DNA of 64,000 nt from Adiantum capillus-veneris (taxonomy: Eukaryota; Streptophyta; Polypodiopsida; Polypodiales; Pteridaceae). The stretch is taken from assembly GCA_014529385.2 (NCBI GenBank), contig CM043960.1:28303396-28367395 (forward strand), written 5' to 3'. The position numbers were made by a program, and so were the translations under genes. The notes under the pieces were generated by a model, which was given only the letters and a program-made list of their open reading frames with translations, did not search any database and was not told the DNA's origin. This document shows, piece by piece, positions 34,364-44,950 of the stretch; within the stretch, counting starts at the first letter, position 1, and every line of letters starts with the position of its first letter.

Positions 34364-34600
34364 TTGTGTTCCTATGTTGGTAATCAATTTTTTTCCAAAG
34401 TACCTAGGAAGCAGAGCACCATTCACCGTCTCTCTTCTGAAACTTATGTCTAATGCAATCTCCACAATCATTTATTCTATGTTGTGTTCCTATGTTGGTA
34501 ATCAATTTTTTTCCAAAGTACCTAGGAAGCAGAGCACCATTCACCGTCTCTCTTCTGAAACTTATGTCTAATGCAATCTCCACCATCATTTATTCTGTAA
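34364..34600. repeat. 118-bp tandem duplication
   Basis: Two nearly identical copies (34364-34481 and 34482-about 34599) beginning TTGTGTTCCTATGTTGG and ending TTTATTCT. Only one or two substitutions separate them, so the duplication is recent relative to its surroundings. No coding role is evident. Confidence 0.9.
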
Positions 34601-34689
34601 TTTATGCCATCACATTGACTATCGTGTTTGTTGCAGGAGCGACTCACCCACCCATGAAGTGCATGCAAACACTACCTAGATCAACATAA

Positions 34690-35580
34690 TGTCAATCGAG
34701 GACACAGATGACACGATAGGCACATGGAGGAAATCTCTTTAGCTTGTCAAGCTGAGACCATCCTACACATACAACACTCTGGAAGGCCAACTAAACCACA
34801 ATCAAGAACCTCACTGCTCTCAACTACACCACCTAGCCACATACACACATACGGAAGGTAACTCACCTAATCATGCTAGATTCGTACCAAACTTAAAGAA
34901 CACCATCCCTTCACTAGGATACACCTGTCCCTACGCTTCTACACTCAAAACCCTCACTCTAAACCCGTCTGCGAAAAACGTGTAGGATGACAGAGCAGAA
35001 TTTTGAAAGTGCCTGAAACTGAAATTTATGAGTACTTATGCGTAGCTTATGTCTCCACGATTCTATAGACTACTAGCACGAAGAAAACAGACATCGTTTG
35101 ATACACTTACGTCCACAAATAGCTTGTAGATGCGTCGGCGTGTGTGCTTCGTCTCGCGTGGAATGCTTGGAGTTGTCGCGTAGCTCTCCTCGAGCCTACA
35201 ACAATGGTGTAGTCGGATCTCCAATGTGTTGAGCGAGGCGGGAGTAGCTAGAGGATAAAGCTCACGCTGACTCTCTTTCTCTCTCACACACAGTAGACGG
35301 CAGCGCTAAAGTTTTGATTATGATAAAAAGTCTCTCCCCTTTACAAAATGACCTAGGTACCTTATATACTAAGGCTACCTTAGGTTAAACCAAAAATGGG
35401 GTTGAAAGGGTCAAATGGCTTTGTATTTACAATCTGGAAGTGCCATTGCACCCCGGCTTCTGAAACTAGAATAACTACTCATTACAAATGACGTTTATAG
35501 CCATAATCCACATCATTTCATAACTCGCAAAAGATAAGACTTTGGTACGAAACTTGAGTTATGTTGTGTTGTTGACCCAG
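34690..35580 (-). other. Unassigned region with an LTR-like promoter block
   Basis: No gene is supported. On the minus strand a TATATAAGG box at about 35362-35370 is followed by GTACCTAGGTC and, some 80 bp on, by a GAGAGAGAAAGAGAG leader, the look of an LTR core promoter. No partner repeat lies in the window. Confidence 0.25.
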
Positions 35581-35776
35581 CGGTCAACAGTGTTCATTTC
35601 CGCTACCATGTCTACAACAATCACCATCATTGTCTCAATCATTTCTATTGCGATCTCCATCATCATCTCTTCTAAATATTAGGCACTCGTGTTGAGTTTC
35701 GCATTCACTTTTGCTATCACATCTACCATTCAAGCTCTTTTTTTAGACCTTTGATTCTCCCTCTATGTGACGAGGG

Positions 35777-36233
35777 ACAAAAAGAATATTGAATATGAAT
35801 GCTTAGGAAGCTCAAAGCCAATCTCTTTAAGGCATTTGGAAAATTGTTTCTACTTCTAACTCTTCTGGGCAAGGTTGATGATGAACTCTACTAACATTTT
35901 TTAGAACAACCGATGTTGACTTCCAGCTTTGTGCATACCTTCAGAATGAGGGAATGTGTCCTTTTACATGAAAATCATGAGCCTAGGTCAATGTAGTTAG
36001 TTTAAAAAGTATTAGGCATCAAGAATTGCCTTATGATTATTAAATGGATGATTTCTAGCATGCTACATAGGGAGGATCCTATGAGTCTCATGGTCAAAAG
36101 TAATCTACAAGAAGGATCCTACAAGTGTCATGGACAAAAGAAAGGTAAGCATTGAGTAGTAGTTGATGCTTTTTTAAAGTGCTAGGGTTTTCATCATTGC
36201 AATTATATCCATGTTTTATCCATTGTCTCTATC
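35777..36233. repeat. Dispersed repeat R1, copy 2
   Basis: Partner of 11785-12262, same orientation. Ends next to R2 copy 3, so R1 and R2 may be parts of one larger repeat of which copy 1 of R1 kept only the left part. Confidence 0.75.
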
Positions 36234-36620
36234 CTTGCAATCATAATATGTTGTGTGAGTCCTTTGATCACCATTCCTATGGCTATGATTCCTTTGATAT
36301 CCATTCTTTCTATGATGGTCTCTTTGTATTTTATACCTTCTCTTGTGTCGATCATGTCTACCACAATCTTCATCATCGTGTCCTTCAACAATTTGTTTGC
36401 GACTTTTGTGGCCAGCATATGTTGATTTTTGTATTCACTTATGCTATCATATCTACCATCACCACTACTTTTGTGTTGATCTACGTCTTTCAACTTAGTC
36501 TCATGCTCAGATCCCGTCTGTAGGTCCTTCATTCTTCCTTTATGTATTAGGAGCATAAAGCCCAAGGAAGGTTGAAATTGTGTTTTATCTGCATGATTTG
36601 CTTATAAAGTCTGACCATTG
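36228..36620. repeat. Repeat R2, copy 3
   Basis: Closely matches 32588-32975 (shared CATCATCGTGTCCTT, CATCACCACTACTTTTGTGT, AAGCCCAAGGAAGGTTGA). The minus-strand frame is open for 120 codons at 36565-36203. Confidence 0.65.
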
Positions 36621-37241
36621 GTATCGAGTTCTAGAGGAGAGATAGCAATTGTTCTAGGTTGCATTGTGAGGTTTTGAAAAAAAAATGAGTTTAGTTCAAC
36701 TCAAAAATATTTCTATGTTTGCTTGGTTTAAAAGTAAAAATTTATATGCTCACATTCCACATCAATACAAAGACCAAGCAAAAGAAAACTACCATGCAAG
36801 ATTTGTATGATAAAAGAAGGATGCAAGCTTTGTAGAAAATGATTCATCCTAGAGAGTCATTCATGTTCTGGACCAACATGAAGAGGGAATTTCCACCTCT
36901 TGCACAGATACCATAAAACCCAAAGAGATCAAAGAAGAATTTGAAAGCTTAGTAAAGTGAAACATGCCATGTGAACTAATCTCCAACTAGACCTTGAAAG
37001 AAAATGGACAGTTTTTCTTGCGCATGTATGTTTGAGTAGATAGTAATATCCCCTTCCTTTTTTATGTAAGTTGTCGATGACACAAGAAAAAGAGCTAGAA
37101 AAAAGTGGTTCAATCAGTAACTCCTATACCATTTTCTATTTGAAATGAAAGTTGCTAGAAAGGGATCTCTTGCACGACAATTGTGTAAAGATAGCTTTTA
37201 AAAACCAACTACAAAAGAAATTTTGGTTCTTGGCTTAGTTG
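36621..37241. other. Unassigned region, no supported gene
   Basis: AT-rich sequence without recognisable protein, repeat partner or RNA gene. The right edge is the LTR of element B. Confidence 0.4.
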
Positions 37242-37779
37242 GTGTTAGCGGTTGGACACACCCAACGGAGGATGATTGTCCGGTGGGATACTAATTTCCT
37301 TTGTAATCATTCCTTCATTGAGAAGAAATCATCATTTCACCTTTGTAAATAGTGGGGTTTGCAGAACCTTTCAAATTGTATCCCATTTTTGACATTTAAA
37401 CTTAGTAAATGTTAAATTGGAACAATACTTTACAATCTCAAACCCTAATGTTCCAATTTAACATTTACTAAGTCTAAATGTCAAAAATGGGATACAATTT
37501 GGAAGCTTTTGCAAGCTCCACTATTGACCACTAGTATGCGCGTAGCATCAAGATAAACTCTCACTCTCTCTCGTACACAGAGTACGCTCAACTCACACAG
37601 ACAACAACTTAGACATTGGGTAGAGACCTCTGTAGGAAGTAGTCAATAGTCGGTTGAGTATAGGTTGACACCCTATGCTTGCTTCCACGGGCTTGCGGGT
37701 CGAGCTTCGTCCTTAGCTGACAAATAGTGTTAGGTGAGTTCTCGCTGTGCTGACGTGCGTCGAGGCGTATCCACCAACA
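37242..37779 (+). repeat. 5' LTR of element B
   Basis: 538 bp from TGTTAGCGG to CCACCAACA. The ends are imperfect inverted repeats (7 of 9 positions) with TG...CA. The primer-binding site starts one base past the end. A long hairpin fills its centre. No second copy confirms the left edge. Confidence 0.65.
37351..37522. repeat. Long near-perfect hairpin within the LTR
   Basis: Arms 37351-37424 and 37449-37522 (74 nt each, 24-nt loop) are reverse complements at about 68 of 74 positions. In RNA four of the six differences become G:U pairs, leaving about two true mismatches. Weaker pairing extends about nine more bases outward. Either a foldback insertion or a small-RNA precursor-like fold; no target duplication was seen. 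Confidence 0.85.
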
Positions 37780-37780
37780 T

Positions 37781-37798
37781 TGGTGCCGCTACCGGGGA
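37781..37798 (+). promoter_or_regulatory. Primer-binding site of element B (tRNA-Asp type)
   Basis: TGGTGCCGCTACCGGGGA matches the complement of the plant tRNA-Asp 3' end at about 15 of 18 positions. This primer is characteristic of Athila/Tat elements. Confidence 0.75.
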
Positions 37799-38305
37799 CG
37801 GAAACCCTAGGTAGGTGACCGAGACTAGTCCGTGAGGATAGGGATTTTCTGGCTTGCCAGAGTCTTATTTTACATTTAGATAGGATCAGAGGGTGGGAGA
37901 CTCTCTAGGTCTTAGGAGGAGTTTAGGGAGCGAGTGTCTGGCCTACATCCTTCGACTTAGGTAGTTTTAAGTATTAGTTAAGTTGTGGTGTAGAGAGTAG
38001 GAGTTGGAGTGGTAGAGATGGTGAAAGGATAGCTTGAGAGTCCGGAGAGGCCAAGAAGCAACAGAGACACCAAAATCACCATGTCACATGATGAGTAGGA
38101 GTAGGGTAAGTAGGACATCATGATTTACGATCTGGAGCACTTCATGCATGTTATATTTGCTGCTAGGCTCATCAAAGAGCTGTAAAAGACTGAAAAGAGT
38201 GTTTAGAAGCTGAATTGAAGTTCAAAAGTTTCTGTGAGTATTTCTGAGAGAGCTGTAGAGCAGAGGGAGTACTTCTGTCATAAAAAATTTAAATTTTAAA
38301 CCAGT

Positions 38306-39463
38306 AGACATCCTACACGTAGCATGTCTCCAGGGGGATTTGAGCAGGGAATTTGGGGAAACTGAGGTCACCTGTGTGTTCAGAGGGTGGGTTTCACCCT
38401 AGTAACATATAGACTTGAGTGTTTTTCCCTTATTGGATTGCCCAAAAGCTAAAAGGCGGACTCAGAAAACGTAAAAGTTCAGAAAAGGTTTAAATTGAGA
38501 GAAATTTGCATATTTTTTCACTTGTAAGGCATATTGGCACTTTCTGAGAGCATAGAGAAGGCAAAGTAGCACTTTACTCAGAGAAAAGGAGCAGTAGACA
38601 TCCTATGTGTAGGATGTCTATAGGGTGTTCTGGTGAAAATTTTGAAAATCCGAGTTGACCAGTGTGTTTAGAAGGTAGCAATTACCCTATATTCACTTGG
38701 AAGGGGGATTTTGACCATATCTTAACAGGATAAGGCCAAAAGACGGAATTTGCAAGACATCTTACCCAAATTGGGCCCAAGGCATTATTTTAAGACCAAA
38801 ACTATAGGATGTCTTCATGAGCATGATCTACATGATTTATTGAGTGCATGAGAAAGGTTTCATCTCAATTGGGTGAGAAAATTGGGTTTTAAGCAGACTT
38901 TATCATTTTTTTACTGAAAAAAGGCTAGAATAGCTAAATTTGGGGTCTTTTGAAATCCAAACTAAAATCTAAGAATAGCATTGGGTTGCTGACATCAAGG
39001 GGAAGCTGTGGATCAAGTTTGAAGTGAAATAGAGCACTTGGACATCCTACGCGTAGGATGTGTTCATAGTTATTTAGCACTCCAAAGCCAACTTTGAGCA
39101 TACCAGAGTGATCAGCACCTTAAGAGGAGTCTGTGGTTTGAATTTGGAGCAATTTTGAACAGCTAGACATGCTACACGTAGTATGTCTAAGGCATGATAT
39201 TGAAGTCAAAATCTGACTGTGGACATAGAAGGGTGTTGTATAGCCTTAGGCAAGTCTCCTAGTCAATTTTGGTCCAAATTGGAGTTGATTTGACTGGCCA
39301 GATCAACATCAGGCTGCTGGAACAGATATCTGAACAGTTGACCAGCTGATAGGTGTCCAAATCAAAAAGTGATAACAGCTGTGGACTCAGTACATCAAGG
39401 GGAATCTATAGTGCAAATTTTAGCCAAAACAGAGCAGGTAGACATCCTACGCGTAGAATGTCT
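38306..39463 (+). repeat. Leader repeats carrying a 24-bp palindrome (five copies)
   Basis: The palindrome is AGACATCCTACG followed by its reverse complement. Copies at 38306, 38596, 39040, 39165 and 39440 have zero to four deviations, and a lone half-site lies at 38805-38814. Flanks are also related: each is preceded by a variant of AGAGCAGGT, and the 290 bp after the first two copies align loosely (GAGGTCACCTGTGTGTTCAG with GAGTTGACCAGTGTGTTTAG). The array fills the untranslated leader between primer site and gag. Confidence 0.85.
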
Positions 39464-39871
39464 ATAGGGTCTTATTGAAGTCAAAATCTATTTATGGACA
39501 TAGAGTGATATTCCAATTGACTTAAGAGTTCCAGAACTTCTTTCAGAAGTGAAATTGAACCTTGTTTGACCTTTTGACGGAGCAAAGACGGAATTAAGAC
39601 TTTTCCTCTAGACTGACAAACACTCGAGTAAAGTACAGTTCCAGATTAGCAGACCTAATCAAGAACATCCGAAGTGTATAAAGTACAGTAGTGGTTGAGG
39701 TTAACCCTCCAGTTATACCAATCATTACTAAGACCACCTCTAGTGGTTAAATGCTCTGATTCGATTGCCGAAATTAAACGCTTGTGTACAGGTATATTCA
39801 GTAGCAAGGCAAGAAGTTGTGCGGAAACTGATCCCTTGCTAGGTGAGTGGTTGGATTTGTGATAAATTTCA

Positions 39872-40900
39872 TTGCTAAGTTTGATGAATTTAAGATCAGA
39901 AAGATATATTCCTAGAGACCAAAAAGTGGCAGGTGATCAGGGTAGCTTAGTGTCCACTGAGGAGAGTGTAACTCAGGCAAGGCCAGATCCATCAACACCA
40001 ATCATTGAGGAGGGTAGTGATACTGACACTTCATCAGATAAGTCCTTCTTCATGATGGGTAGTCAACATCTAGGAGGTTTCTCCATTGAAGGACCAATGC
40101 TAAGAGGAGGTACCTCCCAAAACCCTTTGAATGATGCCAAGTTCACTATAATCTTCTTAGAAGGAACAAACTCTAGGGGAGCCCTAGTTTATTCTGACTA
40201 TCGGGGACACAAGTGTATTTGTATAGAAGAAAGACCTTCTCAAAGACTGGAAATAATTCGAGTCTATGATGATGGAGATAGATTCCGAGACAAAAAGAGA
40301 AACCACTATCTGATAGTTAGTAACCCTGAGGATTACAACAGATATGGAGATAATGTGGCAAAAGGAAAAATGGTCTCAGAGGCTCAAGAGCCGCCTCCAA
40401 AAAATGATCAACCTAGAGCTCTTTTTATGTATGATAAAAAAACAACCAGGGTCTCTACCTATAATGATAACGTGGGAATTTACAAGCATGAGAGCGAGGG
40501 AGTAGTCTCTTATTTTCGATGCAAAGAGCCCTACTCAAATGAATTAAGCAAAGACAAGGTTCTTTACTTGTTCTCTTATGAAATTGCTATGGGGAAGGAT
40601 ATCATTTTTGTTGACAGATACGGAAGAGAATACAAACGAATTCTCCCAGAGGAGGTAGAAAAGGCAACAGTTCCAGAAACATCAACATATGCCCCCGAAG
40701 AAGTACCAAGGTCCACCTATATCCCTTGCAAGTCAACAAATCCATTTTCAGAAGAGTACGACGCAACATCACATTCTAATCGAAAACAGACGTTCAACTA
40801 CCAAAACCAACAAGCAACCCAACCATCATTGCAGGCATGTATTCAACAAAGTGCGACATTAGAACAAGACCGAAACAGAGATGGTTATCCAGCCGCATGA
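39872..40900 (+). CDS. Element B N-terminal gag-region ORF (342 codons)
   Basis: Open from an ATG about 2.1 kb after the primer site. The product has a Ser/Thr/Asp-rich start, a central region with regular strands (ALVYSDYRGHKCICIEERPS, LEIIRVYDDGDRFRD, HYLIVSNPEDYNRYGD, VSYFRCKEPYSNELS) and a Gln/Asn/Pro-rich tail. I do not recognise a domain. It is the longest intact frame of the element and sits where the gag N terminus should be, in the same orientation, with the gag core 70 bp on. It could be a matrix-like N-terminal part of gag or a separate protein. Confidence 0.55.
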   Translation: MLSLMNLRSERYIPRDQKVAGDQGSLVSTEESVTQARPDPSTPIIEEGSDTDTSSDKSFFMMGSQHLGGFSIEGPMLRGGTSQNPLNDAKFTIIFLEGTNSRGALVYSDYRGHKCICIEERPSQRLEIIRVYDDGDRFRDKKRNHYLIVSNPEDYNRYGDNVAKGKMVSEAQEPPPKNDQPRALFMYDKKTTRVSTYNDNVGIYKHESEGVVSYFRCKEPYSNELSKDKVLYLFSYEIAMGKDIIFVDRYGREYKRILPEEVEKATVPETSTYAPEEVPRSTYIPCKSTNPFSEEYDATSHSNRKQTFNYQNQQATQPSLQACIQQSATLEQDRNRDGYPAA

Positions 40901-40972
40901 GGGCTAAGAGATTTACAAGAACCACCACTCTATTCACGATATCAAGGCGAGAGTAAGCCAAAAACTTAAGAG

Positions 40973-41694
40973 TTGATAGAGCCCGAAAGACAACCCATAG
41001 AACGAATTAGAAGAGATGGACCACCTCTTGCAAGAACCATTAGAAATTATGGCTTAGGAGCACCTCTGGAAGAGGAACCCTCCCACTACCGAAGGCCAGA
41101 GGAGGTATATCGAGTAGGACGAGGAGAGCCAATGATGAGATTTGTATACCATTGTAGAATTAGACCTTCTCAGGTGCAAAAATGGGTAAACAAGAAATAC
41201 ACAGGAAACAAAGACCCTATGGATCATGTAGCAGCCTTTGTGCATGTAATTAGAGCTGAAGAAGTGTTGGACTTCCCTACCCTAGAAGAGGATGCCGCTA
41301 CTTGGTTTGACTCTGTAGAGCGTAGAGACTTTGAGTCTATGGAGGAGGTGTTTGACAAGTTTATTGAGGAATTCTCACAAAGGGAGATAGCTCATAATAT
41401 AGTCTCACAAATCCATAAATTCAAATAGAAAGAAGGGGAATCTGTGCGAAGGCAGCCCTACAACTAAAAACATATGTGAAGTTCTGCCCTATGGAAGAAC
41501 TGCCAACTCAGTCCAGACTTATACTTATATTTATTCAAGGACTAAGGAACGCAGATCTCCATAAGGACTTACATATGAAGAAGAGCATGACGTTAAATGA
41601 GTTAACTAAGGAGGCTCTTTCCCTTGTAGACAATTGTGCGATCTACAAGGAGGGTGAATTCAAGGATCTTGATGACGATTCATCCTCACAATAA
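40973..41694 (+). pseudogene. gag: gag core of element B
   Basis: Two open stretches, 40973-41428 and 41476-41694. The first has YTGNKDPMDHVAAFVHVIRAE, ATWFDSVERRDFESMEEVFDKF and EEFSQREIAHNIVSQIHKF, the retrotransposon-gag helices. A stop replaces a codon at 41426. The next segment, in another frame, has the terminal helices (LILIFIQGLRNADLHKDL, LNELTKEALSLVDN). Expected capsid function; broken here by one stop and at least one frameshift. Confidence 0.75.
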
Positions 41695-41757
41695 AGTGGA
41701 AGCAAGTCCTCTAAGACAACACCAAAAGGAGAAGTAGTTGTAAGCCAGGAGCAGCTT

Positions 41758-42051
41758 GTGGAGGAAGTGCTAAAAAAAATTAATATGTATGCCAAGCCTC
41801 AGGCTAAAAAGCCGAAGTGGTGTGCTATTGAACAAAAATGGACAAACCATGTGACAGAGGAATGTTATTATAACAAGGGATATGTGAGAGAGAGACCATA
41901 TGCTCCCCAGGCTCAAGTAGCATCTCCTCAACTTCCACCGATGTGTAGGTATCAAGCAGGCCTCATCCACGTACTTTCACATCTGGTACGATGTATCAAA
42001 ATACCCATGGAGCACATCCCAAGGAGACGGCAGGTGTACACAATCAACTGA
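41758..42051 (+). pseudogene. Zinc-finger region of element B
   Basis: The 97-codon ORF contains KKPKWCAIEQKWTNHVTEECYY, matching the spacer-His-x4-Cys end of the knuckle of Athila/Tat gag proteins (H-x-TEEC), with a single upstream Cys visible instead of two. It would bind RNA. Between this and the protease remnant lies the palindrome array at 42519-42902, so the original linker has been replaced or expanded. Confidence 0.5.
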
Positions 42052-42518
42052 GAAAGCTATGAATAAATCTATAATAGCATGCCCTTCAACTTTTAATTTG
42101 TAATCACTGCATCTTCAATATAGTTCTTGATCAGAGATAATGCAGTTCTATCAAAAAAACTTGGGTATCTTGTCTCTTGTGTGCTTCATGTATACATGGC
42201 TTTGGTGTCTATCAAAGAGGGGTCTTAGCTTAAGAGAGATCATTTGTACAACCTGTCTCATTAAACCTAGAGGATCTGAGCTCATCAAGAAAATGTAGAA
42301 CTCTAGAGAGGTGATCAAACAAGCTTAAAGTCCGCCTCCTTTGGTGTCTTACAATTTACGCTTTTTATAGCAGGACTCCATATGGTTTGGGTAGGTAGCC
42401 CACAAATATAAATGGAAACTGTAAAAGAAGGCACACCCAGCTTATAAGAAAGGAATCAGGGTTTGGAAAGATGTGTACAAAGAAGGCCAGTGGCTTGCAC
42501 AGTATGATAATAAGAAGG

Positions 42519-42902
42519 TATGCTAATTGTGTTCTGTGGGTATGCTAGTTAGCATAAATGCTATGCTAATTAGCATACTGTTTGTGCTAGTTAGCATAAA
42601 CAATGTGCTAATTAGCATACCTTTTGCTAGTTTTCAAGGAAAAGAGATGGCAGCTTCCTGTATACTGTGTATGCTAATGCTAATTAGCATACTCTTTATG
42701 CTGATTAGCAGAAACTTATAAATGCTAGCTAGCAGAAACATTATGCTAATTAGAATAACTTTGCTACTTTTCAAGGAAAAGAGATGACAGATTTTTGTAT
42801 ATTGTGTATACTGATTAGTATACTATGCTGTGAGTGGAATGCTAATTAGCATATTGTTTATGCTAACTGGCATAAACAATATGCTAATTAGCATACCCTT
42901 GC
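42519..42902. repeat. Array of ATGCTAATTAGCAT-type palindromes
   Basis: About twelve full copies and one half copy of ATGCTAATTAGCAT or close variants (GCTAGTTAGC, GCTAGCTAGC, ACTGATTAGT) in under 400 bp. A larger repeat of about 136 bp is overlaid on the array (TTTCAAGGAAAAGAGATG near 42632 and 42768). Perfect dyads predominate. It lies between the gag and pol frames of element B. Confidence 0.9.
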
Positions 42903-42912
42903 TGGCCCATGG

Positions 42913-44950
42913 TTGCGAACCGCACAAGCTGTTTATGACTATGCCAATCAGACTCTGACTATACAAGGTGAAAATATCAGAATTCAGATTCAGACGAACA
43001 ACACTAGGAGCTGGAGGAAGGAACTACGACCAAAAGAGCTTTGCCAGTATAAGGCGAAGAAAATTGAGAGGACGCTGGTGGCAATGAATATTTTCTTGTT
43101 AGCTGAAATAGATCTCAATGTGGTATTACCGGACAAAGATAAGGCTAAAAAGCAAAAGAAGAAGTTTCCAAATCAGTTCATTGAACTGAATTCTGGGGAA
43201 CGACCAGTTCAATTAGCTGGAAGGATGGAAGAGCGAGCAGATTCCTGTATGTCAGCAATTTTTGAAGAAGTTACTAGGAGTCAAAATAGCAATTCAGAGT
43301 CGAGAGGACCGTCTTGGGATTACGATGAGAAATCAACTAAACAAAAGGGTGGCGGCCCTAATTGGTTGCTTCTAGATGATCAAGAAATAGAGGAATGGAA
43401 TCTAGGTTCTGAGGAGAATCCTAGAGTGATCAAAGTTAACAAACATTTGAGTCCAATCATGAAAGAGAAATCCCGACACATGTTCCAACAGTATAAAGAT
43501 GTGTTCGCATGGGAACATACTTACCTCAAGGGAGTGGATCTAGAGGTATGTCAACATGGAATACAATTAAAACTAGATGCCAGATCTGTGAGGTTGCAAA
43601 GATACAAAATGAATCCTACTTATGCTAAGAAGGTTAAGGAAGAGATCGATAACCTTTTGAAGGCTAGGTTCATTACTGAGGTAAACAGTAGTGACTAGTT
43701 ATTTCCTATTGTGGTGGTGCCCAAGAAGAATGGAAAGTTTAAAATCTGTGTGGATTATCAAAAGCTGAATGCTCAGACCATCAAGGATCCCTTTACATTA
43801 CCATTTACAAACATGTTGCTTTGACGAAATTGCAGGTTACGAGAGGTATAGCTTTATGGATGGCTATAGTGGTAATAACCAGTTACAAATTGCTCCTACG
43901 GACCGGATTAAGACTATTTATTACTGAATGGGGAGCATTCATGTATTTGGTTATGCCATTTGGTCTTTGTAATGCCCCAACGACTTTTCAAAGATGTATG
44001 ATGGAAATATCCAGTGAATACCTACACCGAATCCTTACCATATTTATGGATGACTTCACCATATATTCAGCAAAGGATAAACATTTATTTTTTTTAGAAA
44101 TGGTTTTGTAGCACTGTCAAGAAAAGAGAATTTGTTTAAATCCATTCAAACTTGTTTTCTTGGTCTGGAAAGGACAGCTTCTGGGACATGTAGTGTCCAA
44201 AAATGGTATTGAAATGGCCAATGACAAGATTTAGTGTGTCCAACAGGCCAAAGCACAACACAATGCATCAGAATTAAGTTCTTTCTTGGGATATATCAAC
44301 GTTAATAGAAGGTTTGTGCATCGGTTTTCTTCTCAGGAATTACCTTTATACGAGCTCACAAAGAAGAATATCAAGTTCGTTTGGACTACTGAATGTGATG
44401 AGAGCTTTCAGAGTTTGAAGAATGCCATTGTCAGTAAACCAGTACTTTGACAACCAAACTCGGATGTCATTTTTCATGTACATGTAGATGCTTCAAGACT
44501 AGCGATGGGGGAAATCTTAGCTCAGCCTGATGGGAAGACTAATTAACCAGTCTATTTTGCCAGTCGAAGATTCAGTCAGGCAGAACAAAGATATACCACT
44601 ACTGAAAGAGAAGCCTTGGGAAAGGTTTTCAGTGCTACTAAGTTTTGACACTATTTGCTGGGCAAGATGTTTCATTTTTATGTAGATCATCAGGCATTGT
44701 TATTCCTATTTAACAAGGTCATTATTCAAGGGATATTGATAAGATGGATGATGTTATTCTTGATGGAATTTGAGTTCGGTATTTTCCATAAGCCCGATAA
44801 AACCCACTGTGGTGCTGCTTTCTTGTCCAGACGTATGGAGGGCTACTCTAAGACATCTTTGAGAGATGAGCCACTGGATGTAGAACTATTTAAGATGACA
44901 GCTGAGGAAATGACTGATCCAAAATTATATGATGTGAGGATTCCCAGATA
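42913..44950 (+). pseudogene. Protease end, reverse transcriptase and RNase H of element B
   Basis: The open frame 42913-43698 starts with a protease C-terminal strand (YDYANQTLTIQGENIRI) and, after a Lys/Glu-rich linker, enters RT (KMNPTYAKKVKEEIDNLL) to a TAG at 43696. RT continues as VVVPKKNGKFKICVDYQKLN, breaks frame near 43820, then FMDGYSGN, LVMPFGLCNAPTTFQRCM and the active box FMDD near 44050. LGHVVSKNGIE, a stop, and RNase H (HVDASRLAMGEILAQ, YVDHQALLF) follow. The catalytic FMDD is intact but more than six stops and frameshifts are present. Confidence 0.88.

Noticed and set aside
38306-42902. CRISPR array
   Set aside because: The repeats are palindromic, irregularly spaced and lie in a plant retrotransposon without cas genes.
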